Source: Mycobacterium sp. 852002-51971_SCH5477799-a
GTDB taxonomy: Bacteria; Actinomycetota; Actinomycetes; Mycobacteriales; Mycobacteriaceae
Assembly (NCBI RefSeq): GCF_001667145.1
Contig: NZ_LZIF01000063.1
Coordinates: 62,001-126,000 of the forward strand
Direction: 5' to 3'
Length of the DNA: 64,000 nucleotides
In this document: positions 43,220 to 51,590 of the stretch, one piece after another
Layout: every line of letters begins with the position of its first letter
How positions within the stretch are numbered: the stretch's first letter is position 1
Program-made: the position numbers and the translations under genes
Notes under the pieces: generated by a model
What the model was told of the DNA's origin: nothing
The model's database searches: none
What the model saw: only the letters and a program-made list of their open reading frames with translations

Positions 43220-43840
43220 ATGTCTGTTGCTCAACGCGAACGTGCCGCCCTTGTGGAAACCATGCGCGGCGTCGGGCCGGATGCGCCCACCCTGTGCGAG
43301 GGATGGAAGACGCGGGACTTGGCCGCCCACCTGGTGATCCGTGAGTACCGGCCCGACGCGGCGCCCGGCATCCTGATCCCCTTCTTCGCCTCCCACACGG
43401 AGAAGGTGCAGAACCAGGTCGCCGAGCGAAACGGGTGGGAGGAGCTGATTGGCAAGCTCGCCGCCGGCCCGCCGGTCTACTCGCCGCTCAAACTGCTCGA
43501 CCCGGTGGCCAATGTGGCCGAGATGTTCATCCACCACGAGGATGTGCGCCGAGCGCAGCCGGGCTGGCAGCCGCGCTCTCTGGAGCCCGCACTGTGCAAG
43601 ATGTTGCGCCGGACCCTGCCGTTGATGGCCCGGCTGACACTCGCCAGGACGCCAGGCCGGGTGGCCTTGCGTACCACGGAGGGCAAGACGGTGCTCACCG
43701 CTGGGCAGGGGCCGGCGGTGACGGTGACCGGGGCGCCCGAGGAGCTACTGCTGTTCTCGGTGGGGCGACAGGCCCAGGTTGAATTCGACGGCGACGCCGC
43801 CGCGGTGCAGGCCGTCCGGGATGCGCCCAAGGGGTTGTAG
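43220..43840 (+). CDS. TIGR03085-type metal-binding protein (maleylpyruvate-isomerase-like N domain)
   Basis: 206 aa with the MDMPI/DinB-like helical bundle: LCEGWKTRDLAAHLVIREYR near the N-terminus and VAEMFIHHEDVRRAQPGW, whose histidines and glutamate make up the metal site of this superfamily. The C-terminal third (VALRTTEGKTVLTAGQGPAV) resembles an SCP2-like fold that often follows. Members are thought to be mycothiol-dependent transferases or isomerases. Divergent from htpG. Confidence 0.84.
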   Translation: MSVAQRERAALVETMRGVGPDAPTLCEGWKTRDLAAHLVIREYRPDAAPGILIPFFASHTEKVQNQVAERNGWEELIGKLAAGPPVYSPLKLLDPVANVAEMFIHHEDVRRAQPGWQPRSLEPALCKMLRRTLPLMARLTLARTPGRVALRTTEGKTVLTAGQGPAVTVTGAPEELLLFSVGRQAQVEFDGDAAAVQAVRDAPKGL

Positions 43841-43897
43841 GTGTCCGGCGGCCGCTCGCGAGCCGTCCCGCAGGCATAACCGCATTCCGACACTTGC

Positions 43898-43911
43898 TAG
43901 CGCATGCGCTA
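43898..43911. repeat. Third copy of the TAGCGC-NN-GCGCTA palindrome
   Basis: Perfect 14-bp palindrome TAGCGC-AT-GCGCTA between the convergent stops at 43840 and 43975. The same core occurs at 3539-3552 and 3657-3670. The 134-bp gap that holds it has no other feature. Confidence 0.45.
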
Positions 43912-43974
43912 TCAACCCTCAGGTGGTCTGAATGTCCCACAGGCCTCGCGGACACCCGACGGCCTCACGCGGTT

Positions 43975-45507
43975 TCACCCAAAGGCCTCGCGTAGCTCCT
44001 TCTTGATCACCTTGCCGAATTGATTGCGCGGCAGCGTTTCGACGATGACCAGGCGCTCGGGGTGCTTGTATCGGCTGAGGCCCCGTAATTGGCAATGTCG
44101 CACAAGGGATTCCAAAGACACCTCGCCTGCGGTGACGGGAACCACGACGGCGCAGACGCGTTCGCCGGTGCGCATGTCGGGGATGCCGATGACGGCGACG
44201 TCGGCGACGGCGGGATGGGTGGCCAGGGCATTCTCAATTTCCTGAGCCGAGATGTTCTCCGCATTGCGGATGATCGCGTCCTTGGTACGGCCCGTGACGC
44301 GGACGTTGCCGCTCGCATCGATCAGGCCGAGATCGCCTGTGCGCAGCCAGCCGTCGCGGTCGAAGGCGTCAGCGTCAAGCGTCGGGTCGGCGTAGCCGAG
44401 GAAGCACTGGGGTCCTTTGAGCCGCAACTCTCCCTCCTGTCCGGCGGCCAGTTCGACACCGTGGCCGTCGACCACTCGCACCTCGACCCCGCGCACCGGC
44501 GGGCCGACCGTATGATCGAGCACCTCGGGCGGCGCGGTCAGCGAGGGCGAGGTTGCGCACGGAAACTCCGTCATCCCCCAGGCATTCGCGATGCCGGCCA
44601 GGCCAAACGTTTCGCGAACCTGACGTCCCAGCTCGGCGGTGACGGGCGCGCCGCCGGCCAGGCAGCCCCGCACGGACGGAAAAAGCGGCTGATCGCCTTG
44701 AGCGCGTTGAGCTTCGAGGAATGCGACAAAGAATGGGGTCGCCGTACCGAGGAACGTCGGATTGTGCGCGGCGATGGCCCACGGTGTGGTGGCCGGGTCG
44801 AACGTCTCGAACAGGACCAACCGCATGCCGGTCAGCAGCGCGGTGGCCAGCATCGCGGCCCCACCGATGTGGGCGATCGGGAAGGCGACCGGATCCACGT
44901 CGCTGCTGTTGGCGCCCACCATGCCCACCACTCCCGCCGAGCCGGCGATGACCGAGGTGTCGGTGTGACGGATCCCTTTGGCAGCCGCGGTGGTTCCCGA
45001 GGAGTAGTAAATCCAGCGAGCCTCATCGGCGGAACTTGGTGGCGCCGGGAGGGCCTGCACGGCGGCGCCGGGCAGCCGCAGCTCACCGGCGGCCGGCGGT
45101 GTTGCCAGGTCGAGGGCGATGACTTCGAAGCCCCTGTCCGCCGCCAATGCCCGGGCCAGGTCGCCGTATTCGAAGCCGCGCCAAAGCTGCGGCACCACAA
45201 GGAATTCGGTGTTCAGTTGGTCGGTGATGAAACCAACCTCGCTCTCCCGCAATATGGGGATGATCGGGTTCTGCACCGCGCCGAGCCGGGCGAGTGCGGC
45301 CATCACCACCATGGTTTCCAGCGTGGTAGGCAGCTGCCAGGACACGACCGTTCCCGGGCGGACCCCTCGTTCGGCCAGGGCGGCAGCGGTTGCGAACGCG
45401 GCGTCGTGCAGTTGACGCGCTGTCAGGCTTCGCCCGTATTCATCGGCGAGCAGCGGCCGGCTCGATCCGCGCCGCGCCGCCTCGGCAATCAAAGCCCAGA
45501 ACGTCAC
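43975..45507 (-). CDS. AMP-dependent acyl-CoA synthetase (FadD-like)
   Basis: 510 aa from GTG 45507. ANL-superfamily ligase: P-loop YYSSGTTAAAKGIRH, AWGMTEF, GWLRTGDLG and the C-terminal lysine in NQFGKVIKKELRE. It activates a carboxylic acid to acyl-CoA via an acyl-adenylate. Begins 19 bp after the thioesterase gene on the same strand, so the two are likely cotranscribed. An upstream extension to 45609 is open but overlaps the thioesterase coding end. Confidence 0.9.
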   Translation of the reverse strand: MTFWALIAEAARRGSSRPLLADEYGRSLTARQLHDAAFATAAALAERGVRPGTVVSWQLPTTLETMVVMAALARLGAVQNPIIPILRESEVGFITDQLNTEFLVVPQLWRGFEYGDLARALAADRGFEVIALDLATPPAAGELRLPGAAVQALPAPPSSADEARWIYYSSGTTAAAKGIRHTDTSVIAGSAGVVGMVGANSSDVDPVAFPIAHIGGAAMLATALLTGMRLVLFETFDPATTPWAIAAHNPTFLGTATPFFVAFLEAQRAQGDQPLFPSVRGCLAGGAPVTAELGRQVRETFGLAGIANAWGMTEFPCATSPSLTAPPEVLDHTVGPPVRGVEVRVVDGHGVELAAGQEGELRLKGPQCFLGYADPTLDADAFDRDGWLRTGDLGLIDASGNVRVTGRTKDAIIRNAENISAQEIENALATHPAVADVAVIGIPDMRTGERVCAVVVPVTAGEVSLESLVRHCQLRGLSRYKHPERLVIVETLPRNQFGKVIKKELREAFG

Positions 45508-45526
45508 CGTGCCAATCCCTTTCAAC

Positions 45527-46369
45527 TCACCTGGTCGACGGATCGGTGGAGGGCGGGCGAAATCCCGAGTGCGCGATGGCGGCAGACACGCCGGTACCGA
45601 TCGGCCCATTCGCGTCCACTAAGACCGCCGAGCCGCTGGCCACCCCGTCGTGACTGTGATGCGTCAGCGAGGCCAACCCGATATGGTCGCCCGCGGGCAG
45701 CCGGCTGAGCGTGAGCGTGTAGTCGACGTTGATGAATTGCAGGGAGTTGGTACCCCAGTTGGCAATCGAAGCCGTGATGTCACCGGCCATCGCCACGCGG
45801 GTGAAGGCGGTGAGAGGTTCGTCGTCGATCAACGGGCGCGTCTCGTGTATCCACGTGTATTTCGGGCCGTCCGTCTGAGGCCAGTCCGGATCGGGGTTTT
45901 GTACCTCGGCGCCCCAGCCGTAGGTTCGCATGAACAGTGTCGAGTAAGCCTCGTCCAGCGGGATCGGTGGCATCTGCACCGATGGCGACCAGACGTGCCC
46001 GTCGGGCTGCGCGCCCCGGTGCAGAAAGAGTGCGCTCGCCTGTGCGACCGCCGCGCCGTCCTGGATGATCACAGCTTCGACCAGCCGTAATCGGCGTCGG
46101 TCCTGGCGCACCTGCGTGTGCACCTCGAGCGGCTCCAACGCCGTCGGACGGGGCAGATCCACGGTCAACCGTGCCGGCTGCAGTTGCGCATCCTGAGCAG
46201 CATCCTCGACCGCCCACGCCAAGAGTCCGCCGACAACGTGACCGCTGAGCGAGGGACCCCACCCGCCACGCGCGAATTTGGTTGGCACATAATAACTGTC
46301 GTCGCGCACAAAGTACGGCGCCGGTTCCGCCCATTGAGCTTCATCCGGCACGATATCGGGCTCTGCCAC
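45527..46369 (-). CDS. Acyl-CoA thioesterase-family protein (double hotdog, TesB-like)
   Basis: 280 aa from GTG 46369 with GGAGAG upstream. GPSLSGHVVGGLLAWAVEDA and the LTVDLPRPTALEPLEVHTQV stretch make up the first hotdog half, GLASLTHHSHDGVASGSAVL the second, as in TesB-like mycobacterial proteins. It hydrolyses or binds acyl-CoA. Paired with the acyl-CoA ligase gene downstream, so the two may set the level of a particular acyl-CoA. Confidence 0.82.
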   Translation of the reverse strand: MAEPDIVPDEAQWAEPAPYFVRDDSYYVPTKFARGGWGPSLSGHVVGGLLAWAVEDAAQDAQLQPARLTVDLPRPTALEPLEVHTQVRQDRRRLRLVEAVIIQDGAAVAQASALFLHRGAQPDGHVWSPSVQMPPIPLDEAYSTLFMRTYGWGAEVQNPDPDWPQTDGPKYTWIHETRPLIDDEPLTAFTRVAMAGDITASIANWGTNSLQFINVDYTLTLSRLPAGDHIGLASLTHHSHDGVASGSAVLVDANGPIGTGVSAAIAHSGFRPPSTDPSTR

Positions 46370-46479
46370 TGCTTGACTCTCCGCGTGAGGGGATTGCGGG
46401 CTCGGCTGAGGACCGCAACCGTCGATGTTACAGTTGCGCTTCCAGTCGCCGGAGATGTACCACCCACCACGCCCGGCGG

Positions 46480-47205
46480 TCAGCTGATTGCGGCGCCCAC
46501 CAGATGACCGATTACGTAGGTGATCGCCAACGCGAGAGTGCCGCCAATGGCGTTGCGAAGCACCGCTCGGCCCGTTGGCGCTCCGCCCAACCCGGCCGAG
46601 ACCGCACCGGTAATCACCAGCGCTATAAGTACAGCGGCGACGGTGACGGGGACTCGCCACGTTGCGGGCGGGACCAGGATTGCGATCAACGGCAACAGGG
46701 CACCAATCGCGAAAGAGAGCGCCGACGACGATGCCGCCTGCCAAGGATTCGTCAGGTCCTCGGGATTGATGCCCAGTTCGACCTCGGCATGGGCCAACAG
46801 CGGATTGTGGTCGGTGAGTTCCTCGGCCACGGTGCGAGCGGTCGCCGGCGTGAGTCCTTTCGCCTCGTACAGCGTCGCGAGCTCGTCCAATTCGGCGACG
46901 GGATCGTCGCGCAATTCCCGGCGCTCCTGGCTCAACAGCGCCTTTTCCGTGTCGCGCTGGGTGCTGACGGAGACGTATTCGCCCAGCGCCATAGACACCG
47001 CGCCCGCGACCAGTCCGGCGCTGCCCGCGGTCAATATCGGCGCGCGTGCAGCGGTAGCCGCCGCGACCCCCACGACGATGCCCGCTGTGGAGACGATCCC
47101 GTCATTGGCGCCCAGGACGCCCGCGCGCAGCCAATTCAGCTTCGACGACACCGAACCGACGTGGGGTTCGTGCGGATGCGACGCACTCGACACGGCCGCA
47201 ACCAT
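46480..47205 (-). CDS. VIT1/CCC1-family Fe2+/Mn2+ transporter
   Basis: 241 aa with about five membrane helices: LRAGVLGANDGIVSTAGIVVG is the signature first helix with the metal-site aspartate, and GLVAGAVSMALGEYVSVSTQ the second. The soluble stretch between (RELRDDPVAELDELATLYEA) is the short cytoplasmic metal-binding helical region. Family members move Fe2+ or Mn2+ out of the cytoplasm in exchange for H+. It lies 110 bp upstream of the thioesterase gene, same strand, likely a separate unit. Confidence 0.9.
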   Translation of the reverse strand: MVAAVSSASHPHEPHVGSVSSKLNWLRAGVLGANDGIVSTAGIVVGVAAATAARAPILTAGSAGLVAGAVSMALGEYVSVSTQRDTEKALLSQERRELRDDPVAELDELATLYEAKGLTPATARTVAEELTDHNPLLAHAEVELGINPEDLTNPWQAASSSALSFAIGALLPLIAILVPPATWRVPVTVAAVLIALVITGAVSAGLGGAPTGRAVLRNAIGGTLALAITYVIGHLVGAAIS

Positions 47206-47503
47206 ATAGATGGAAACCCTTGCCGACTAGCCAACGTAGCCTTCCCAAACAGCGCCGACGCCGGCTTGGTCCGCGTCAGTTGTGGTGATAATGCCTGGTA
47301 AACATGGCGCGACAGACGCGGCGACGCATGGCTACGCGCGGGCGGGTGGTGGCGGCAAACACGTCGGCGGAGGGTCGGCCAAAAGCTCTGCACGGCCAAG
47401 TCACAGCTGGTCCATAGGAAAGCTATTTAGCGTCGGATTGGTAACGGGGGGTGTTCCAAAGGAACTGCCTTGCAAGTAATCCCTAGTGGATAGGTGAAGC
47501 ATT
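47206..47503. other. Intergenic region between vit-like and Gly/Pro-repeat genes
   Basis: Divergent 298-bp stretch. It must carry promoters for both genes, but I see no palindrome, known riboswitch or coding frame worth calling. The last 100 bp are less GC-rich and end in TAGGTGAAG before the GTG at 47504. Confidence 0.4.
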
Positions 47504-48166
47504 GTGAAGTTGAAGCAACTTGTCGGAGGGGTGACCGTCGCCGGAGCGCTGAGCGCTGCAGCCCTGGGGATGAGCGCCGGATTTGCCAACGCTGCTCCCG
47601 GAGCGCCACAGCCTCCAGGGAACCACGGCGGGGCGGCGCCTGGTGGCGGCCACGCACCCACTGGTCCTAACGATCCGGGTGGTCCGGGCGGACCGGGTGG
47701 TCCCGGTGGACCTGGCGATCATCCTGGCGGCCCCGGCGGACCCGGCGATCACCCTGGCGGCCCCGGCGGACCCGGCGATCACCCAGGTGGCCCCGGCGGG
47801 CCCGGCGATCACCCTGGCGGCCCCGGCGGACCCGGCGATCACCCAGGTGGCTCGGGCGGACCCGGCGGACCCGGTGATCACCCCGGTGGCCCCAACGGAT
47901 TCGGTGGACCGGATCCTCACCCCGGTGGCCCGTGGCACGGCGACGCCCAGCGCGGTTACTTCCGCGGGGCACCGTGGGGCGATGGGCCTGGCCCCTGGGG
48001 GGCGGGTGCCCCGCCGCGGCCGGCATGGGATCGACCGCTCCCCCCGCCCGGTGGGCGCTGGGACTACGGCCCGATCAACTACTGGGGCTACCAGGAAACG
48101 CCCATCTGGGATCCCGGTTTCAACCAGTGGGGTTTCTGGCTCTTCGGAGTGTGGATCCCGCTGTGA
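47504..48166 (+). CDS. Secreted Gly/Pro/His-rich repeat protein
   Basis: 220 aa from GTG 47504. A Sec signal peptide (residues 1-30, ending GFANA-A) precedes a low-complexity region built of the ten-residue unit GGPGGPGDHP, repeated about five times (residues about 55-125), then degenerate copies, and a C-terminal part rich in Trp, Tyr and Pro (GRWDYGPINYWGYQETPIWD, ending WLFGVWIPL). The Gly-x-Pro pattern is collagen-like in composition but not a strict Gly-X-Y triplet; the aromatic C-terminus is typical of small exported mycobacterial proteins. The His and Asp of each unit could bind metal. Followed by a strong terminator. Confidence 0.82.
   Translation: MKLKQLVGGVTVAGALSAAALGMSAGFANAAPGAPQPPGNHGGAAPGGGHAPTGPNDPGGPGGPGGPGGPGDHPGGPGGPGDHPGGPGGPGDHPGGPGGPGDHPGGPGGPGDHPGGSGGPGGPGDHPGGPNGFGGPDPHPGGPWHGDAQRGYFRGAPWGDGPGPWGAGAPPRPAWDRPLPPPGGRWDYGPINYWGYQETPIWDPGFNQWGFWLFGVWIPL
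47701..47850 (+). repeat. 30-bp tandem repeat inside the Gly/Pro-rich gene
   Basis: Five consecutive 30-bp units from 47701, nearly identical from 47731 on and in frame (ten codons each); a degenerate copy follows to about 47890. A likely site of copy-number variation between strains. Confidence 0.82.
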
Positions 48167-48178
48167 TCGATTAGCTGA

Positions 48179-48218
48179 CAAGACACCCGCTTCGCCAATC
48201 GGCGAAGCGGGCGTCTTG
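48179..48218 (+). terminator. Strong terminator hairpin after the Gly/Pro-repeat gene
   Basis: An 18-bp stem (48179-48196 with 48201-48218) holds one mismatch and a 4-nt loop AATC; the stem includes CCCGCTTCGCC/GGCGAAGCGGG. It starts 12 bp after the stop codon, followed by CTTGT with few Ts. It also faces the end of the convergent methyltransferase pseudogene at 48264, so it may serve both. Confidence 0.78.
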
Positions 48219-48263
48219 CTTGTATGCGCTGGCGCCGAGCGGCTTTCACGCCCGGCGCTGTCT

Positions 48264-48898
48264 CTAGCTTTTCGTGCCGACAGTCAACAGGTCCGACACG
48301 AGCGCCGTCCACACCGGTCGCGGGATCCGGTGTTGATCCGTGATGACGAACCCGGCATCTTCGAACAACGTCCGCATCTCAGGCGCGGAGGTGTTGTGCT
48401 GCGGCTTCCACCGAGAGTTCGTGGAAGACTGCAGCCGGGGCTGCCGCGTGCTCAGCGCCGAAACGGCCACCAGGCCGCCCGGAGCCAACACACGATGGAA
48501 CTCGCGTAATGCGGCCGGCTGATCAAAGAAGTGGAAGGCCGAGGTCGTAACGACCGCGTCGAGGGCCCCGTCGTCAAACGGAAGCCGCTCGGCCGGGCCG
48601 CGCATCCACTGCACCCGATCCGATCTTGCCCGAGCCTGGCCGAGCATGCCGTCGGACATATCGACGCCGTAGATTTCATCGGGCTGCAGTTCACGCTGAA
48701 TTCGATCGCTCAAATACCTGTGCCGCAGGCTATATCAGCGATCTTGCGTGCACCGTGGTTGCGCAGCTGGGCTATCACCTCGTTATGCGGAGGTCGATAA
48801 ACCCACCGTTGCAAGAAGGGCAGGTCGTACGCCGGCGCGAGGAAACTCCACATCCGCGTGACGGCGTCGTTGAGCCCTCGTCGCTGCGGTGCTGTCAT
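48264..48898 (-). pseudogene. Class I SAM methyltransferase with a single frameshift
   Basis: Read together the two pieces give a normal small methyltransferase of about 210 aa. The first (48898-48711) holds WSFLAPAYDLPFLQRWVY and the SAM-binding IADIACGTGI; the second (from 48713) continues with DRIQRELQPDEIYGVDMSDG, RLPFDDGALDAVVTTSAFHF and the FHRVLAPGGLVAVSAL stretch. Between them a run of three T reads TGA; a fourth T would join the frames as GI-L-SDRIQ. Its ATG overlaps the stop of the upstream methyltransferase gene as ATGA. Either a recent one-base loss or a sequencing error in a short homopolymer. Confidence 0.78.
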
Positions 48899-49827
48899 TT
48901 GCTCAGCACCGAGCTGTAGTAATTAGTGTCGGCCATCGACACCGAGTCATTGGTCTGTGGAATCGCATCAAGACCGGAGTCGGCCAGCAGCTCACTCATC
49001 CGAATGCCGTCCGACTGCCACCCGAGGTTGTCCAGATACACGGCGACGTCATTGCGCTCGCCCTGGTAGCCGAGCTCGCCGAATTCCAGGTCGAAGCCAT
49101 GCTCCCGCCATTTGGCGGTGGCCCTGCTCATCATCTCGTGCGCTTTCTCGGTGTCTACTTCTGACATGTCCGGAATAGCTTCGCACGCCAGCCGGCTGCC
49201 GTCAGCGCTGAGTGCGGTGATGTCGTCCAGCAGACGATCTTGCGCTTCTGGCGGCAGATACCCGAAGAGTCCCTCCGCGATCCATGCCGTGGGCTGACTC
49301 TTGTCAAAACCGGCTGCCGCCAGAGCCTTTGGCCAGTCGTTGCGCAGATCGACGGGGACCGTGCGCAGCTCGGCCTGCGGGGCCGCGCCCAGCTTGGCCA
49401 GCGTGGCGGCCTTGAATTCGATCACCTGCGGCTGGTCGATTTCGAAGACGGTCATATCGGCCGGCCAAGCCAACCGGTAGGCGCGCGCGTCCAAACCCGA
49501 AGCCAGAATCACGGCCTGCCGGATACCGGCCTGCGTCGCAGTGTCAAAGAACGAGTCGAAGAATCGGGTCCGGGCGGCCATGGCGGCGGGCATGTGTCCG
49601 AGCTTCCAGCCCGAATCGTGGTCGTCGACGTCGGCGGCTACCAGGTCGCCTGAGACCCAGCGAGTGAAGAAGTCCACCCCGACGGCACGCACCAGCGGCT
49701 CGGCGAAACGGTCTTCGATCAGCGGGTTGTCGGCGTTGGTCGCGATCGCTCGCGCGGCTGCGACCATCGTCGCGGTCGCGCCCACACTGGTCGCCAGATC
49801 CCAGGTGTCATTGTCTGTGCGTGGCAT
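48895..49827 (-). CDS. Putative S-adenosylmethionine-dependent methyltransferase, TIGR00027/LCMT family
   Basis: 310 aa with the mycobacterial family start [20 protein letters not shown], the SAM motif [31 protein letters not shown] and [21 protein letters not shown]. tuberculosis has about a dozen paralogs; targets are unknown, and carboxyl or lipid O-methylation is usually assumed. It is translationally coupled to the frameshifted methyltransferase gene downstream. Confidence 0.93.
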   Translation of the reverse strand: MPRTDNDTWDLATSVGATATMVAAARAIATNADNPLIEDRFAEPLVRAVGVDFFTRWVSGDLVAADVDDHDSGWKLGHMPAAMAARTRFFDSFFDTATQAGIRQAVILASGLDARAYRLAWPADMTVFEIDQPQVIEFKAATLAKLGAAPQAELRTVPVDLRNDWPKALAAAGFDKSQPTAWIAEGLFGYLPPEAQDRLLDDITALSADGSRLACEAIPDMSEVDTEKAHEMMSRATAKWREHGFDLEFGELGYQGERNDVAVYLDNLGWQSDGIRMSELLADSGLDAIPQTNDSVSMADTNYYSSVLSK

Positions 49828-50050
49828 GCGGCTGTTGTCCCCCTTGGAATCACAGTTTACTTAGCCCACATAACGACCGGCGGCCACGTGAAGTTCCCGT
49901 GGTCCGCCTCTCAGTTAGTCCGGCAGGTTGCCGCAGCTAGATGAGCTTTCTGGTGCGGCCCGCGGCTTTCGAGCAAGGCGGGCGGTGCGGCAATTAACTC
50001 GAGCGACGTGCCAGATGGCGAAGCAATGAGCCCGTTGACAGCCCGTGTCT

Positions 50051-50482
50051 TCAGTCGATGACCAATTCGAAGACCGGGATGAGCCGGTCGGTGCGTTGCT
50101 GGTACTCCCCGAACCCGGGGGCGCGCTCGACCACCACCGGATAGACCGAATCCCTTTCGTCACGCGGCAATTCTCGTGCCGTCGCGGGCTTCGCTGGCTC
50201 CGACCCGATCTCGACAGACACGCGAGGGTTGGCGCGAATGTTGTGCACCCAGGCAGGGTGGTTGTCCCGGCCCGCCGCGGAGCCAACTACATAAATTTTG
50301 CCGTCGATATCGAAGTAGGCGACCGGATTGACCCGTTGTGCGCCGCTTCGCGCACCGGTCGAAGTCAGCAGCAGCAGCGGGAAGCCCTCGAATTGCCCGC
50401 CCACTTCGCCGCCATTGCGGCGAAACTCTTCGATATTCTGCTCGTTGAATTCCCGTTCCGAGCTCAGCGCGTCGTCAGCCAT
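50051..50482 (-). CDS. Ddn-like F420-dependent nitroreductase-family protein
   Basis: 143 aa from ATG 50482. Split-barrel FDOR-A fold: FPLLLLTSTGARSGAQRVNP is the F420-phosphate-binding signature, then GSAAGRDNHPAWVHNIRANP, as in Ddn (the deazaflavin nitroreductase that activates pretomanid). It likely reduces quinones or fatty substrates with F420H2. The region from 49828 to 50050 upstream of its stop holds nothing I can call. Confidence 0.88.
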   Translation of the reverse strand: MADDALSSEREFNEQNIEEFRRNGGEVGGQFEGFPLLLLTSTGARSGAQRVNPVAYFDIDGKIYVVGSAAGRDNHPAWVHNIRANPRVSVEIGSEPAKPATARELPRDERDSVYPVVVERAPGFGEYQQRTDRLIPVFELVID

Positions 50483-50577
50483 TACGCCATCGTGGCACGC
50501 GGTACGGCTGTGGGCCAAGGCTCGCTGGACTTCGACTGTGCCGCATGAATTTTCGGCCCTCACCAACCTCTAGCGGA

Positions 50578-50937
50578 CTACGCCGGCGGGACCGACGATG
50601 CTATTGCTGCCGCCCGGGTTGCTGGTTGGTGGCGCCGCCCGCCCGGCCCTTGCTGCCGGGTGATGTGGTTGCCCGAGCCGGTGGTCTTGATGATGGCGAC
50701 CGTCTGCAATTTCACCGTGTTGGCAGAACCGCTGACATCCACCTCACCGCACGAGCCGGTCAAAGTGACATTGGAGTCGATGCTCACGACATTGATCAGA
50801 GACTGGTTGCCGCAGTCATAGATGACGGTCGAAACGCTCTTGTCGAATTTTCGGGTGCGACGTCGAGGGGCGCGGCCAGCGTCCCCCGGCGAAGCGACCA
50901 CAGCCGGGGGCGGGGCCGCTACCCGGCCCATCAGCAC
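50578..50937 (-). CDS. DUF3060-domain protein, possibly with a frameshifted signal peptide
   Basis: The clear part is a DUF3060 repeat domain (DCGNQSLINVVSIDSNVTLT, GSCGEVDVSGSANTVKLQTV, then TTGSGNHITRQQ), a short beta-helix seen in exported mycobacterial proteins. In this frame the chain would begin at GTG 50937 with no signal peptide. A signal-like start (MTRLTATTTRMLVVVAGA) lies just upstream in another frame (about 51046 to 50985), so a frameshift near 50980 may have split the gene. Ends 96 bp from the Ddn-like start, same strand. Confidence 0.52.
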   Translation of the reverse strand: MLMGRVAAPPPAVVASPGDAGRAPRRRTRKFDKSVSTVIYDCGNQSLINVVSIDSNVTLTGSCGEVDVSGSANTVKLQTVAIIKTTGSGNHITRQQGPGGRRHQPATRAAAIASSVPPA

Positions 50938-51263
50938 GACGCCCGTCGCACCAGCCGCTCGGCGGATCGTCGCCCGGCGCCGCGCCAGCCACCACGACGA
51001 GCATCCTCGTCGTGGTCGCGGTCAGCCGAGTCATCATCCCGGACATATTGATTCAGTCTTTGGAAACTAAGACATCGGGAGGCGTCAACGCTAGCGCGTC
51101 CGCGTCGCCCGTGTGAACCCGACAACGTTCGAGGCAACGACTATTCAAGGCGGGTCAAAATACTGGTCGTAACGCGTCAGCGCTGGCTTTGGCGGGGCGT
51201 CCTGACGCCGCGATCAACTTACGAGCAAAATCATCTCGCGGCAAACGTGGTGCTTTTACTGTG
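50938..51263. other. Gap between STAS and DUF3060 genes
   Basis: 326 bp. The part nearest 50938 holds the probable frameshifted signal-peptide segment described for the DUF3060 gene. Beyond 51050 it is non-coding; a small GGCGTC-CT-GACGCC hairpin at 51195-51208 lies just past the STAS gene stop (51264, minus strand) and could be a weak terminator for the PP2C/STAS operon. Nothing else is evident. Confidence 0.4.
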
Positions 51264-51590
51264 TCACTGCCCCGCTGTGGGCGGTGCGGGTTCGATGGTG
51301 GTCAGTTCGGTGAGACCGCTGACCCTGAGGACGGGCATCAAAATAGGGTGCGCGATCAGCTCGATGCGATCGGCGTGAGCGGCCAAGGCGTTGATGGCCG
51401 CGCTGTCGAGGTACTCAACCGCGCTGAGGTCGACAAGCAACGCTCCGTCCCCGCCGGTGGCCTCGGTCGCGGCGTTGGTCAAGGCCCGGCTGAACGCATC
51501 GATATTGCTCAGGTCGATTTCGCCCTCGGCGACCAGCACGTATTTCCCGTCGCTGCCGCGCCCGGTGTCCAGCGTGAGCGGGGTGGTCAT
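51264..51590 (-). CDS. STAS-domain anti-sigma-factor antagonist
   Basis: 108 aa from ATG 51590. STAS fold: VLVAEGEIDLSNIDAFSRAL, then LLVDLSAVEYLDSAAINALA, where the serine of DSAAIN is the phosphorylation site that switches binding. Its ATG shares a base with the stop of the phosphatase/kinase gene (TGATG), so the two products are made together. In partner switching the unphosphorylated form binds an anti-sigma kinase and frees the sigma factor. No sigma-factor gene is in the window. Confidence 0.9.
   Translation of the reverse strand: MTTPLTLDTGRGSDGKYVLVAEGEIDLSNIDAFSRALTNAATEATGGDGALLVDLSAVEYLDSAAINALAAHADRIELIAHPILMPVLRVSGLTELTTIEPAPPTAGQ

Noticed and set aside
47380..47503. Cyclic-di-AMP (ydaO) riboswitch before the secreted repeat gene
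   Set aside because: A G-rich stretch and GTAACGG looked suggestive, but the conserved paired core is not there.
47701..47850. CRISPR-like array
   Set aside because: The 30-bp units are directly adjacent without spacers and are in frame in a secreted repeat protein.
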